From Winogradskyella sp. PG-2 (GTDB lineage Bacteria > Bacteroidota > Bacteroidia > Flavobacteriales > Flavobacteriaceae), in assembly GCF_000828715.1 (NCBI RefSeq), contig NZ_AP014583.1, positions 2,044,001 to 2,108,000 of the forward strand: a stretch of 64,000 nucleotides of DNA. Direction: 5' to 3'. This document shows positions 37,365 to 46,034 of the stretch, one piece after another. The position numbers and the translations under genes are program-made. Position 1 is the stretch's first letter, and every line of letters begins with the position of its first letter. The notes under the pieces were generated by a model. That model made no database searches. It saw only the letters and a program-made list of their open reading frames with translations, and had not been told where the DNA came from.

Positions 37365-38692
37365 AAAGATTTTCAATCATAATTTTAGTATTTACAGTAT
37401 TATGGTCTTGTCAAAATAAGGAAAATATTATTGTAACTACAGAAGATTATCATGCTTCCGTTGATAAAGTAACACAAGTTATGGTTCATGATATATTCTC
37501 ACCTCCTGTAGCAAGTAGAGTTTTTGCATATCCTAATATCGCTGCTTATGAAATTATGGCTTCAAAACATTCTGACAATAATTCTTTAGTAGGACAAATT
37601 GCCCAACTTACTAAAATACCGCAACCTAAAGATACTACGAATCTAAATTTTGAATTAGCTGCACTTGTAGCACACATGGAATTGAGTAAACGCTTAATCT
37701 TTTCTGAGCAGATGGTAGAACAATTTAGAGATAGTTTGTATACAAAATGGGAAGCTATAAATTCTAAGCAATTTGAAATATCTAAAACATATGGTGAAGA
37801 AGTAGCTGACTTTATTGGTGAGTGGATGGATACTGATAATTACAAAGAAACGAGAACCATGCCTAAGTTCTCTGTCTTTTCTGATGATCCTTCACGTTGG
37901 CAGCCAACACCACCTGCTTATATGGATGGAATAGAACCACATTGGAATAAAATACGTCCATTTACTTTAGACTCAGCAGCTCAGTTTAAACCCGTTCCAC
38001 CACCAAGTTTTTCTATGGATAAGGAATCTGATTTTTATAAGGAGTTAGAAGAAGTTTATGCTATTAGTAATGAAATAACAGAAAAGGGTGATACCTCCGA
38101 AGAATTACAAATTGCACAATTTTGGGACTGTAACCCATATGTTTCAATTACCAGAGGGCATTTAATGTTTGCGACTAAAAAAATTACACCTGGTGCACAT
38201 TGGATAGGAATTACAAAGATTGCTTGCAGAAAAAGCGACTATGATATGATGAATACTATAAATGCATATACTAAAACGTCTTTAGGTATTTTCGAAGCAT
38301 TTATTAGTTGTTGGGACGAAAAATATAGAAGTAACCTAATAAGGCCAGAAACACTTATTAATAAACATTTTGATGATAGCTGGAAATCTATTTTGCAAAC
38401 TCCACCATTTCCAGAATATACAAGTGGTCATTCGGTAGTATCTGGATCTGCTTCGACGGTTTTAACAGCTATTTTTGGAGATAATTTTCAATTTGATGAT
38501 GATACAGAAATACCTTATGGTTTACCTGTAAGATCTTATCAATCTTTTGATAAAGCAGCAGATGAAGCAGCTATAAGTAGGCTTTATGGAGGTATCCATT
38601 ACAGAGCTGCAGTAGGGATTGGTTTACAGCAAGGAAGAGCATTAGGAGATTTTGTGGTCGATAAATTAGAAATTATAGCTAAAGGTAAATAA
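37361..38692 (+). CDS. Vanadium-dependent haloperoxidase/PAP2-superfamily lipoprotein
   Basis: A 443-residue lipoprotein (lipobox LWSC, C17). All vanadate/phosphate-pocket residues of the superfamily are present: K321 and R328-P329 in KYRSNLIRP, the SGH triad 355-357 in YTSGHSVVSG, and R407 with H413 in SRLYGGIHY; H413 corresponds to the axial vanadate ligand and H357 to the acid-base His. Spacing inside each motif equals that of fungal vanadium chloroperoxidase (Lys to Arg 7, Arg to His 6). It may oxidise halide with H2O2 at the cell surface, or act as a phosphatase; sequence alone cannot choose. It follows the three ASPIC/UnbV genes in the same direction. Confidence 0.85.
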   Translation: MKRFSIIILVFTVLWSCQNKENIIVTTEDYHASVDKVTQVMVHDIFSPPVASRVFAYPNIAAYEIMASKHSDNNSLVGQIAQLTKIPQPKDTTNLNFELAALVAHMELSKRLIFSEQMVEQFRDSLYTKWEAINSKQFEISKTYGEEVADFIGEWMDTDNYKETRTMPKFSVFSDDPSRWQPTPPAYMDGIEPHWNKIRPFTLDSAAQFKPVPPPSFSMDKESDFYKELEEVYAISNEITEKGDTSEELQIAQFWDCNPYVSITRGHLMFATKKITPGAHWIGITKIACRKSDYDMMNTINAYTKTSLGIFEAFISCWDEKYRSNLIRPETLINKHFDDSWKSILQTPPFPEYTSGHSVVSGSASTVLTAIFGDNFQFDDDTEIPYGLPVRSYQSFDKAADEAAISRLYGGIHYRAAVGIGLQQGRALGDFVVDKLEIIAKGK

Positions 38693-38707
38693 TACAATAG
38701 AGCGTAA

Positions 38708-39595
38708 ATGACTAAAAAAATAATATGGACAGCCTTAATAAGTGTAATTATTGCATTAGTGATTTACTTATTCATTTATCCTGCTGATTATAAAGTAACC
38801 TTTGAAGCTAAAGCACTTCCAGGTACTATAAATCAAACACTAAAAGTTTGGAATACTGAAGTTGATGGAGAGATACAATCTCAAAGAGGCATAAATAATA
38901 TGGAGCAACGTATTGCATTTGGGGATTCAATTCATATATATAATTGGTCTTTTAAAGCTTTAAATGATTCAACATCGTCAGTTACAGTTCATATAAAAGA
39001 TGAGAATAATAGTCTTCAAAATAGATTGCGAAAACCGTTTTTTGATATTCCAATACAAAAGCAATCAGCGAAAACAGTAACAAACTTTTATGAGTACTTA
39101 AATGACCATTTAGATAATTTCAAGGTTACTTATGAAGGCGAATCAGATTTAAAATCTACGTTTTGTGCTTATGTGCCTCTTAAAGGGAAGCAATCTGATA
39201 AAGCAAATGGTATGATGCAGAATTACACGTTATTAACTAGTGTTATGGCTAATAATAATGTCGAGCTTAATGGTCCACCTTTTGTTGAAATAACTCATTG
39301 GGATATTGAAAAAGACAGTATAAACTATAATTTTTGTTTTCCAATAATTAGATCTGAGAAATTGCCAACACACACTATAATAAAATACAAACGCATATTT
39401 GCAAAAAAGGCATTAAAGGCAACCTACAACGGAAATTATATCACATCGGATAGAGCCTGGTATACCTTAATGAGAAAAGCAAAAGACTTAAATAAAGACA
39501 TCCAATTAACTCCCGTTGAGTATTTTTACAATAATCCAAACTTTGGCGGTAATGAGATAAATTGGAAAGCAGAAATATTTATGCCAATAGAATAG
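38708..39595 (+). CDS. Membrane-anchored SRPBCC / GyrI-like effector-binding-domain protein
   Basis: A 295-residue protein with one N-terminal membrane helix (about 5-24). Residues 25-140 look like an SRPBCC ligand-binding fold (YKVTFEAKALPGTINQTLKVW then a substrate-cavity-like strand pattern). Residues 155-293 resemble the GyrI-like/AraC effector-binding domain, ending in a conserved acidic-aromatic pattern (PVEYFYNNPNF to NWKAEIFMPI). No DNA-binding domain is present, so despite likely pipeline names such as transcriptional regulator it probably binds a small molecule. It lies 15 bases after the haloperoxidase gene. Domain calls are by eye. Confidence 0.6.
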   Translation: MTKKIIWTALISVIIALVIYLFIYPADYKVTFEAKALPGTINQTLKVWNTEVDGEIQSQRGINNMEQRIAFGDSIHIYNWSFKALNDSTSSVTVHIKDENNSLQNRLRKPFFDIPIQKQSAKTVTNFYEYLNDHLDNFKVTYEGESDLKSTFCAYVPLKGKQSDKANGMMQNYTLLTSVMANNNVELNGPPFVEITHWDIEKDSINYNFCFPIIRSEKLPTHTIIKYKRIFAKKALKATYNGNYITSDRAWYTLMRKAKDLNKDIQLTPVEYFYNNPNFGGNEINWKAEIFMPIE

Positions 39596-39607
39596 TAATG
39601 GCAATTT

Positions 39608-40234
39608 ATGATAGGAGATAAACTAACATATCATTCAAATTTCAAAAAAAATAATAATGAGATCATCTCTGAGTTAAAAGAAAAATTCTTACAAAAAAAA
39701 CGAATTTGCATTGCTGTTGCTGGTGAATCTGGAAGCGGAAAAACGTCTCTGGCTTATGCTTTATTCCTAGATCTAGAGAAAGAATTAGGCATTAAAGGGT
39801 TTACATTTCATGGTGATGATTATTTTCGTTTACCACCTAAAGATAATCATAAACAAAGATTAAATGATATTAATAATGTTGGTACAGTTGAGGTAAACTT
39901 ACAGTTATTAGATCAACACATTGCTTCATTTTTAGATGGAGATGAAAGATTGATAAAGCCTTTAGTCAACTACGGTGAGAATACAATAAGTGAAGAAATT
40001 ATCTACCCAAGTGTTTATGATTTTTGTATTGTAGAAGGGACTTACACTATGCTTTTAGAAAAACCTTCATATAAGGTGTTCATAGAGGATTCATATAAAG
40101 ATACAAAGCTGAATAGAGCTAACAGAGCAAGAGATATCATGAACGATTTCAATGAACAAGTTCTTGAAATTGAGCATAACATAATAAAGAAACAAATCAA
40201 ATTTGCAGACTTAACTGTAAAGAACAATATCTAA
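39608..40234 (+). CDS. P-loop kinase of the uridine kinase/phosphoribulokinase type
   Basis: A 208-residue cytoplasmic protein with Walker A GESGSGKTS (39-47) following a hydrophobic strand, and a GDDYFRLPP block (about 73-81) equivalent to the substrate-binding Asp motif of uridine kinases. DFCIVEGTY contains the Walker-B-like acidic strand. The C-terminal RANRARD and KFADLTVKN segments resemble the lid and base-binding regions. Uridine kinases are usually this size, but the position in a sugar locus allows another small phospho-acceptor. It starts 12 bases after the SRPBCC gene. Confidence 0.65.
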   Translation: MIGDKLTYHSNFKKNNNEIISELKEKFLQKKRICIAVAGESGSGKTSLAYALFLDLEKELGIKGFTFHGDDYFRLPPKDNHKQRLNDINNVGTVEVNLQLLDQHIASFLDGDERLIKPLVNYGENTISEEIIYPSVYDFCIVEGTYTMLLEKPSYKVFIEDSYKDTKLNRANRARDIMNDFNEQVLEIEHNIIKKQIKFADLTVKNNI

Positions 40235-40368
40235 TAGGATTGTATATCCTATATTTTAAGTCTTAGTGTTAGTAAATAAGATTTGTTGCTTTAAATTTTA
40301 AATCAGACTAATATGAAACATTCATTACGTAAAAACAACTATTTTCTAAGTTGATGTTATGAATATTC

Positions 40369-40404
40369 CATGTGACTATATTAACTTATAAATATTAACA
40401 CATG
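40369..40404 (+). promoter_or_regulatory. Repeated leader element with CATGTG/CACATG inverted arms, copy B
   Basis: CATGTG (40369-40374) and CACATG (40399-40404) flank an A/T-rich interval, and the start codon of the MFS gene is inside the second arm. The layout and much of the sequence match copy A at 37329 (arm-to-arm distance 30 here versus 29). The 167-base gap 40235-40401 contains nothing else recognisable. Confidence 0.45.
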
Positions 40405-41736
40405 AAACTAACTAAACCAAGATTATCGTTTTGGCAAATCTTCAACATGAATGTTGGATTCTTAGGAATTCAATACAGTTTCGGTTTGCAACAAACAGCT
40501 ATCAACCCAATCTTTTTATATCTAGGTGCACCAGAAGATATGCTACCTATTTTAAATATTGCAGGTCCAGTAACAGGATTAATTGTACAACCTATAATAG
40601 GAGCGATGTCAGATAAAACCTGGTCTAATCGTTGGGGAAGAAGAAAACCCTATTTTTTAATTGGAGCATTATTAGGTAGTCTATGTCTATTTGCATTTCC
40701 GCATAGTCCAATATTATGGTTTGCGGTGGGTTTATTATGGATTTTAGATGTTGGTAACAATATGGCTATGGAACCTTACAGAGCATTTGTTGGTGATAAA
40801 TTACCAGAAAAGCAATTAAGCTTAGGTTATCAAATGCAAAGTCTTTTTGTTGGAGCTGGAATACTTTTAGCTAATGGTTCAATTATTTTGTTTCAAAAAT
40901 ATCTTGGGGGTGATTCTGTCGAAGTCGCTGGTAAAATCCCTCAGTGGTTGTATTATTCATTTTATATCGGTAGTATTCTTTCAATTACAACGATATTATG
41001 GTCTGTTTTAAAAACACCAGAAATTCCACCTTCAGAAGAAGAATTAAAAGATATTAATCACATCAAAAGTCTTCCGTTTAGTAAGCGCTTATCACAGCCC
41101 TTTCAAGAAATCGCGCACGCTATAAAGCATATGCCAAAATTTATGTGGAAAATTGGAGCCGTATATCTTTTTCAATGGTATGCACTATTTATTTATTGGC
41201 AATTCATCACACCATTGTTTAGACAGACCTTAGGTTTTTCAATTTCTGAAGCAGGTGCACAAGCTGCTAAAATGAGTACTACATACAATATTGTTACGAT
41301 GGTTATAGCATTGGCATTGGTGCCTCTAACATTACGTTATGGTGGTAAAAAAATATACGCTTACAGTTTAATAGGCACAGCCTTAGCATTATTCACGATT
41401 CCTTATATTTCTGACCCAACAATGGTATTAGCTCCAATGATACTTTTTGGTATTGGTTGGGCAGCTATGATGGGTATTCCATACACCATGGTTTCAAAAG
41501 TTGTTTCTCAAGAACGGCGTGGTGTTTATATGGGTATTTTAAATATGATGATTGTTATACCAATGTTTATACAAACTTTAACATTCGGTCCAATTTACAA
41601 GTATTTATTAGGGAATAATGCAATAAATGCCATGCTATTTGCAGGTGCATTTTTTGTTATGGCAGGTGTATTAGCAATGCGTTTAAATGTGCCAAAGCCC
41701 ACTGAAGATTCTGAATTTGAAGTGTCACAAGAGTAA
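40402..41736 (+). CDS. MFS disaccharide transporter, SLC45/sucrose-transporter type
   Basis: A 444-residue, 12-helix inner-membrane carrier. The block DKTWSNRWGRRKPYFLIGA after helix 2 carries the RWGRRKPY signature shared by plant sucrose transporters and SLC45-like GPH-related proteins, and MNVGFLGIQYSFGLQQTAINPIF in helix 1 is typical of bacterial members often found with alpha-glucosidase or trehalase genes. Likely a proton symporter for sucrose, maltose or trehalose. It is followed after 18 bases by another MFS gene and then trehalase. Preceded by the repeated CATGTG/CACATG element. Confidence 0.85.
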   Translation: MKLTKPRLSFWQIFNMNVGFLGIQYSFGLQQTAINPIFLYLGAPEDMLPILNIAGPVTGLIVQPIIGAMSDKTWSNRWGRRKPYFLIGALLGSLCLFAFPHSPILWFAVGLLWILDVGNNMAMEPYRAFVGDKLPEKQLSLGYQMQSLFVGAGILLANGSIILFQKYLGGDSVEVAGKIPQWLYYSFYIGSILSITTILWSVLKTPEIPPSEEELKDINHIKSLPFSKRLSQPFQEIAHAIKHMPKFMWKIGAVYLFQWYALFIYWQFITPLFRQTLGFSISEAGAQAAKMSTTYNIVTMVIALALVPLTLRYGGKKIYAYSLIGTALALFTIPYISDPTMVLAPMILFGIGWAAMMGIPYTMVSKVVSQERRGVYMGILNMMIVIPMFIQTLTFGPIYKYLLGNNAINAMLFAGAFFVMAGVLAMRLNVPKPTEDSEFEVSQE

Positions 41737-41754
41737 TAATTAAATGAGTTAGGT

Positions 41755-42978
41755 ATGAAAAACTTAGGGATTAAATTATCATTATTTTTAAATTATTTCG
41801 TTTTTGCTTTTTTACTTAATAGTGTTGGCTCAGTTATTTTGCAGGTTCAAAGAGCATATGATATTGAAAAAGATACGGCAAGTCTATTAGAAGGTTTTAA
41901 AGATTTCCCTATAGCTATTGCTGCATTTATTCTAGCGTCTTTTTTACCAAAATTAGGCTTGAAAAGAGCCATGCTATCTGGTTTATTGATTGTTTCAATA
42001 TTCTGTTTTCTAACGCCTTTTTTAAATGAGTTTTGGTATTTTAAATTACTTTTTGTCGCTATAGGTATTTCATTTGCTTTAATAAAAGTTTCTGTATTTG
42101 CTACAATTAGTTTAATTACAAATAATGAAAAAGAGCATAGCAGTTTCATGGGTATTTTAGAGGCTGTTTTTATGGGAGGAATATTACTTGGGAATATTCT
42201 TTTTAGCTTCTTCATTGATGATGATAACCCTAAATCAGAACATTGGTTGAACATGTATTGGTATATGGGTGGCTTATCTTTGGTAGCTTTTTTTATTTTA
42301 ATTACAACAAAGTTTGACGAAAGCAAATCTAAAATTGAGAAGCGTTCTTTTAAGGAAGATTTTATTGAGATGTTTAAAATAGCTCTGAAGCCATTAGTCT
42401 TAATTTTTATTGTTAGTATATTTCTTTATGTACTTATTGAGCAAAGTTTCCAAACTTGGTTTCCAACATTTTATGAGAGTATCCTTAATACACCTGCGAG
42501 TATGGCTATTCAAGCTGGTGCCGTTCTTGCTGGAGCAACAATGATCGGGCGTTTTATTGGCGGTATTATTCTGAGTAAAGTTAAGTGGGTTTATGTATTA
42601 AGTATTTGTTTAATTATGGTAGCAATTATTGTTATGCTGGCATTACCTCTTGCAAATTCAGTTTCAATAGATAATGAGATTTCATGGTTAAGTGCTCCGC
42701 TGGTAGTTTATTTAATGCCATTAATGGGTCTATTTATAGCTCCAATATACCCTACTTTAAATTCAACAATTTTATCATCACTTCCGAAGCATATGCATAG
42801 TTCCATGGCTGGTCTAATAGTGATTTTTTCTGCTTTGGGAGGAACTACAGGTTCAATGATTACTGGAAATATTTTTAAAATCTATAGCGGAACTACAGCA
42901 TTTTATTTTTCACTAATACCAATTGTAGCAATTTTTATTATTATTTGGATTTTGTATAGAGCTATTTCAAAAAATTAA
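41755..42978 (+). CDS. MFS transporter, substrate unknown
   Basis: A 407-residue major-facilitator protein with about 12 hydrophobic segments (helix 1 around 8-30, last helix around 385-403). Visible features are the repeated GLKRAMLSGLL (loop 2-3) and the helix-7 region LIEQSFQTWFPTFYES. It lacks the sugar-porter and SLC45 motifs and looks closer to the FucP/YbjJ-like group. It is embedded between the SLC45-type transporter and trehalase, so it may carry glucose or another product or an alternative disaccharide. Function not determined. Confidence 0.7.
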   Translation: MKNLGIKLSLFLNYFVFAFLLNSVGSVILQVQRAYDIEKDTASLLEGFKDFPIAIAAFILASFLPKLGLKRAMLSGLLIVSIFCFLTPFLNEFWYFKLLFVAIGISFALIKVSVFATISLITNNEKEHSSFMGILEAVFMGGILLGNILFSFFIDDDNPKSEHWLNMYWYMGGLSLVAFFILITTKFDESKSKIEKRSFKEDFIEMFKIALKPLVLIFIVSIFLYVLIEQSFQTWFPTFYESILNTPASMAIQAGAVLAGATMIGRFIGGIILSKVKWVYVLSICLIMVAIIVMLALPLANSVSIDNEISWLSAPLVVYLMPLMGLFIAPIYPTLNSTILSSLPKHMHSSMAGLIVIFSALGGTTGSMITGNIFKIYSGTTAFYFSLIPIVAIFIIIWILYRAISKN

Positions 42979-42999
42979 TTTTAATGTAACAAATTATTG

Positions 43000-44856
43000 A
43001 TGGTATTTATATTGAACATTGAAGAAACCCTCCAGAAATTACTTCAACAAGAAGACACAGATGGTGATAAAAAAATAACCATTGAGGATAATGGACCAAA
43101 AGCTTTTAAATTAACTTCTACAGAAGGAAATCAAACAACTATAAAAGGAACATATCAACTTTCAAATCTTTTACAAGAGTTGGTTATTCAAAAGCAACAG
43201 GGTAAAACTGAAGCAATAATAGATTTTCAGAATATTGATGAGTTACCAGCGAATAGAATCTCTAGAATGATTAGAGATTTTTATTGGAAAGGATTGACTA
43301 GACGTATGGATAAATCAGGAATTGAGGCATTAATTTCAGATACTAAAAACGATAGTTTAACAGCCAAAACACTTCCAGTATATATTCCGTATTCTGACGA
43401 TTTAGCTTTTAATTATTACAAGGATTTAGAAACTGACCTTCCAATCAAAGCCATTAAATTGCCTAAGGACATCACACCAGATTTTGTGAAGTCTATAAAT
43501 AATGCGCCTGGTATTTTAAGTTTAAAATTAGAGAATAAAAATGGTGATATAGAAGGCGTTCCTTTTGTGGTTCCCGGAGGTCGATTTAATGAAATGTACG
43601 GTTGGGATAGCTATTTTGAAGCTGTTGGTTTACTCTGTGATGGAAAGGTTGAACTTGCCAAAGCTATGGCTGATAATTTTCAATATCAGATTGAACATTA
43701 TGGTAAAATCTTAAATGCGAATCGGAGCTACTATTTAACCCGAACACAACCACCTTTTTACACGAGTTTGATTTCTGAAGTTTTCGAAGTCACTCAAGAT
43801 AAAGACTGGTTAGCGAGCCATTTAAAAACAGCAATAAAAGAATATGAAACGGTTTGGATGGTTGAAGGCAAGCGATTAACTTCAAACGGGTTAAATCGAT
43901 ACTATGCAGAAGGAATTGGTTTTCCACCAGAAACGGAAGAAGGTCATTTTGACGAAGTCTTAGAATCTTATGCAAAATCACATTCACTTACAATAAAAGA
44001 ATTTGTTGCAGACTATCAGTCAGGTAAAATAAAAGAACCAAACTTAGATATCTACTTTACACACGATAGAAGTTTAAGAGAATCTGGCCATGATACCTCT
44101 TGGCGTTTAGATGATGTCTGTGCAGATTTAAATACAGTTGCTCTCAATAGTTTATTATATAAATACGAATCTGATTTTGCCTATCTAATTGATACTTATT
44201 TTGATTGTGTTTTTGAGGGTTATCATGGTGCATATTGGTATACAATTGCTCATGAAAGGCTAGAGCGAATGTATAAGTTCATGTGGAATGAAGATAAAGG
44301 GCAGTTCTTTGACTATAATTTTAAAATGGAAGAGCAATCACATTTTGAAAGCGCCTCTAATTTTATTCCGCTTTGGACAGGAGTAAATAGTGAAGATGCA
44401 AAAAAAATGGTCGATTCATTAATGGCTCAGCTCAAAGAAAAAGGTGGCATTGCTGGTACATCTAGAGCAATGAACGCTAAACTTCCTGAAAATGCAATTC
44501 AACGTCAATGGGATTATCCTAATGGTTGGGCTCCACACCAAATGATGGTTTGGAGAGGGTTAAAAATTCAAGGTTTTCAGGACGAATTACAAGAATTAGT
44601 CTATCGTTGGTTATATATGATTACTAGGAATGCAGTAGATTATAATGGTACAATTCCAGAAAAATATGATGTTGTTGCTGCAACGCATAAGGTTTTTGCG
44701 GAATACGGAAACGTAGGTACAGATTTCGAATATATTACACAAGAAGGTTTTGGCTGGATGAATGCCTCTTTTCAATATGGACTACAATTATTAAATCAAG
44801 ATTTAATTCAACGGCTTAATAACTTAGAAACACCAGAATCAATATTCAAATTATAA
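43000..44856 (+). CDS. Trehalase, GH37, cytoplasmic
   Basis: Hydrolyses trehalose to two glucose molecules. Both GH37 signatures are present: PGGRFNEMYGWDSYFE near 192-207 and QWDYPNGWAP near 503-512. SGHDTSWR near 362-369 corresponds to the catalytic-Asp block SGWDxSxRW of E. coli TreA/TreF. I start at ATG 43000 rather than the TTG before it (618 residues). No signal peptide is seen, so it acts on imported trehalose. The N-terminus carries an EF-hand-like loop, DTDGDKKITIED (19-30), ahead of a ~150-residue segment with the family-specific GPKAFKL-to-GTYQLSNLLQEL pattern. It is operonic with MFS genes on both sides. Confidence 0.93.
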   Translation: MVFILNIEETLQKLLQQEDTDGDKKITIEDNGPKAFKLTSTEGNQTTIKGTYQLSNLLQELVIQKQQGKTEAIIDFQNIDELPANRISRMIRDFYWKGLTRRMDKSGIEALISDTKNDSLTAKTLPVYIPYSDDLAFNYYKDLETDLPIKAIKLPKDITPDFVKSINNAPGILSLKLENKNGDIEGVPFVVPGGRFNEMYGWDSYFEAVGLLCDGKVELAKAMADNFQYQIEHYGKILNANRSYYLTRTQPPFYTSLISEVFEVTQDKDWLASHLKTAIKEYETVWMVEGKRLTSNGLNRYYAEGIGFPPETEEGHFDEVLESYAKSHSLTIKEFVADYQSGKIKEPNLDIYFTHDRSLRESGHDTSWRLDDVCADLNTVALNSLLYKYESDFAYLIDTYFDCVFEGYHGAYWYTIAHERLERMYKFMWNEDKGQFFDYNFKMEEQSHFESASNFIPLWTGVNSEDAKKMVDSLMAQLKEKGGIAGTSRAMNAKLPENAIQRQWDYPNGWAPHQMMVWRGLKIQGFQDELQELVYRWLYMITRNAVDYNGTIPEKYDVVAATHKVFAEYGNVGTDFEYITQEGFGWMNASFQYGLQLLNQDLIQRLNNLETPESIFKL

Positions 44857-44857
44857 T

Positions 44858-46018
44858 ATGAAATCATTACAACTCATTTTATCTAATAAACGCTACTTCT
44901 CAATTGTGTGGGTCTTTAGTTCATTAAATATAATGATTGGAACATGGGTATTATATATTCCTCAGGTAAAAAATAAATTACAATTAGACGATTCTCAAAT
45001 AGGATTTGCCTTGTTCTGTTTGGCGTTGGGCTTATTGTTTTTTATTCCTGTAGTACCGTTGATTACCAAAAAGATTGGAATAGGAAAAGCAACATTTTTT
45101 GGTATATGTATTTTTAGTGTCGCTTTCATTGGTCCATTAATTGCCCCAACATACGTAATGTTATGTGTCTCTCTTTTTTTAGTTGGCATCTTTTCAGGAT
45201 TAACAGATATAGCCATGAATACCGTAGTATCTGAAATGGAGAAATCAGATGAGGTGAATTTTATGTCTGCTGCTCATGGTTTTTTTAGCTTAGGAGGAGC
45301 CATAGGTGCTTTAGTTGGTTCAGTTTTAATTGGTGTTTTTGATTCACCATTATATCACGTTATGATTATGACAACTTTTGTTATAATTACAAACCTACTT
45401 TTATTTAGACAGTATTTTAATATAAGAGAAGTAGAAGAGGTCTCTGAAGAAAAGCAAAAGCTTCCTATGAAATTACTAAAACCATTAATAATTCTTGGGT
45501 TTTTAGCTATGGTAATTATGGGTAATGAAGGAGCGATTGAGCACTGGAGTTCAATTTATTTAACTGAAGTTGTAAAAGTATCTTCAGAAAATTTGGCAGG
45601 TTTAGGATTTACCGTTTTTTCTATAATGATGACTATTGGACGTTTTTTTGGTGACGGAATTAGCGCAAAAATAGGCTCTGATAAAATAGTAATACTAGGC
45701 TGTACTTTAGCAGCCGTAGGATATGTATTTGTACTTCTAAATGGACTTATTTTAACAGTTTTAGGCTTTGGTATTATTGGTCTTGGTTTATCAGTTATCA
45801 TTCCAGAGCTGTTAAGAATTGCCGGAACAACAAAAGGAATTGCAGCTTCGAAAAGCATTTCGTTCGTTTCTGGTGTAGGTTTTGTCGGATTTTTAGTTGG
45901 TCCAGTAATATTGGGTTATATTTCAGATAGTTTTAGTTTAAAAATGAGCTATGTGTTTTTATTAAGCATTACTTTGTTAGCAACTTGTATTGCTGTTTTT
46001 AAACTAAAAGCGAAATAA
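44858..46018 (+). CDS. MFS transporter, FucP/YbjJ-like
   Basis: A 386-residue 12-helix transporter beginning one base after the trehalase stop. The central block GLTDIAMNTVVSEMEKSDEVNFMSAAHGFFSLGGAIGALVG is characteristic of the fucose-permease/YbjJ-like MFS group (short, ~390 residues). It probably moves a monosaccharide or sugar derivative. Tight coupling to trehalase suggests a linked role, such as handling of the glucose product, but direction and substrate are unknown. Confidence 0.75.
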   Translation: MKSLQLILSNKRYFSIVWVFSSLNIMIGTWVLYIPQVKNKLQLDDSQIGFALFCLALGLLFFIPVVPLITKKIGIGKATFFGICIFSVAFIGPLIAPTYVMLCVSLFLVGIFSGLTDIAMNTVVSEMEKSDEVNFMSAAHGFFSLGGAIGALVGSVLIGVFDSPLYHVMIMTTFVIITNLLLFRQYFNIREVEEVSEEKQKLPMKLLKPLIILGFLAMVIMGNEGAIEHWSSIYLTEVVKVSSENLAGLGFTVFSIMMTIGRFFGDGISAKIGSDKIVILGCTLAAVGYVFVLLNGLILTVLGFGIIGLGLSVIIPELLRIAGTTKGIAASKSISFVSGVGFVGFLVGPVILGYISDSFSLKMSYVFLLSITLLATCIAVFKLKAK

Positions 46019-46034
46019 GTACCAAAAACAATAC

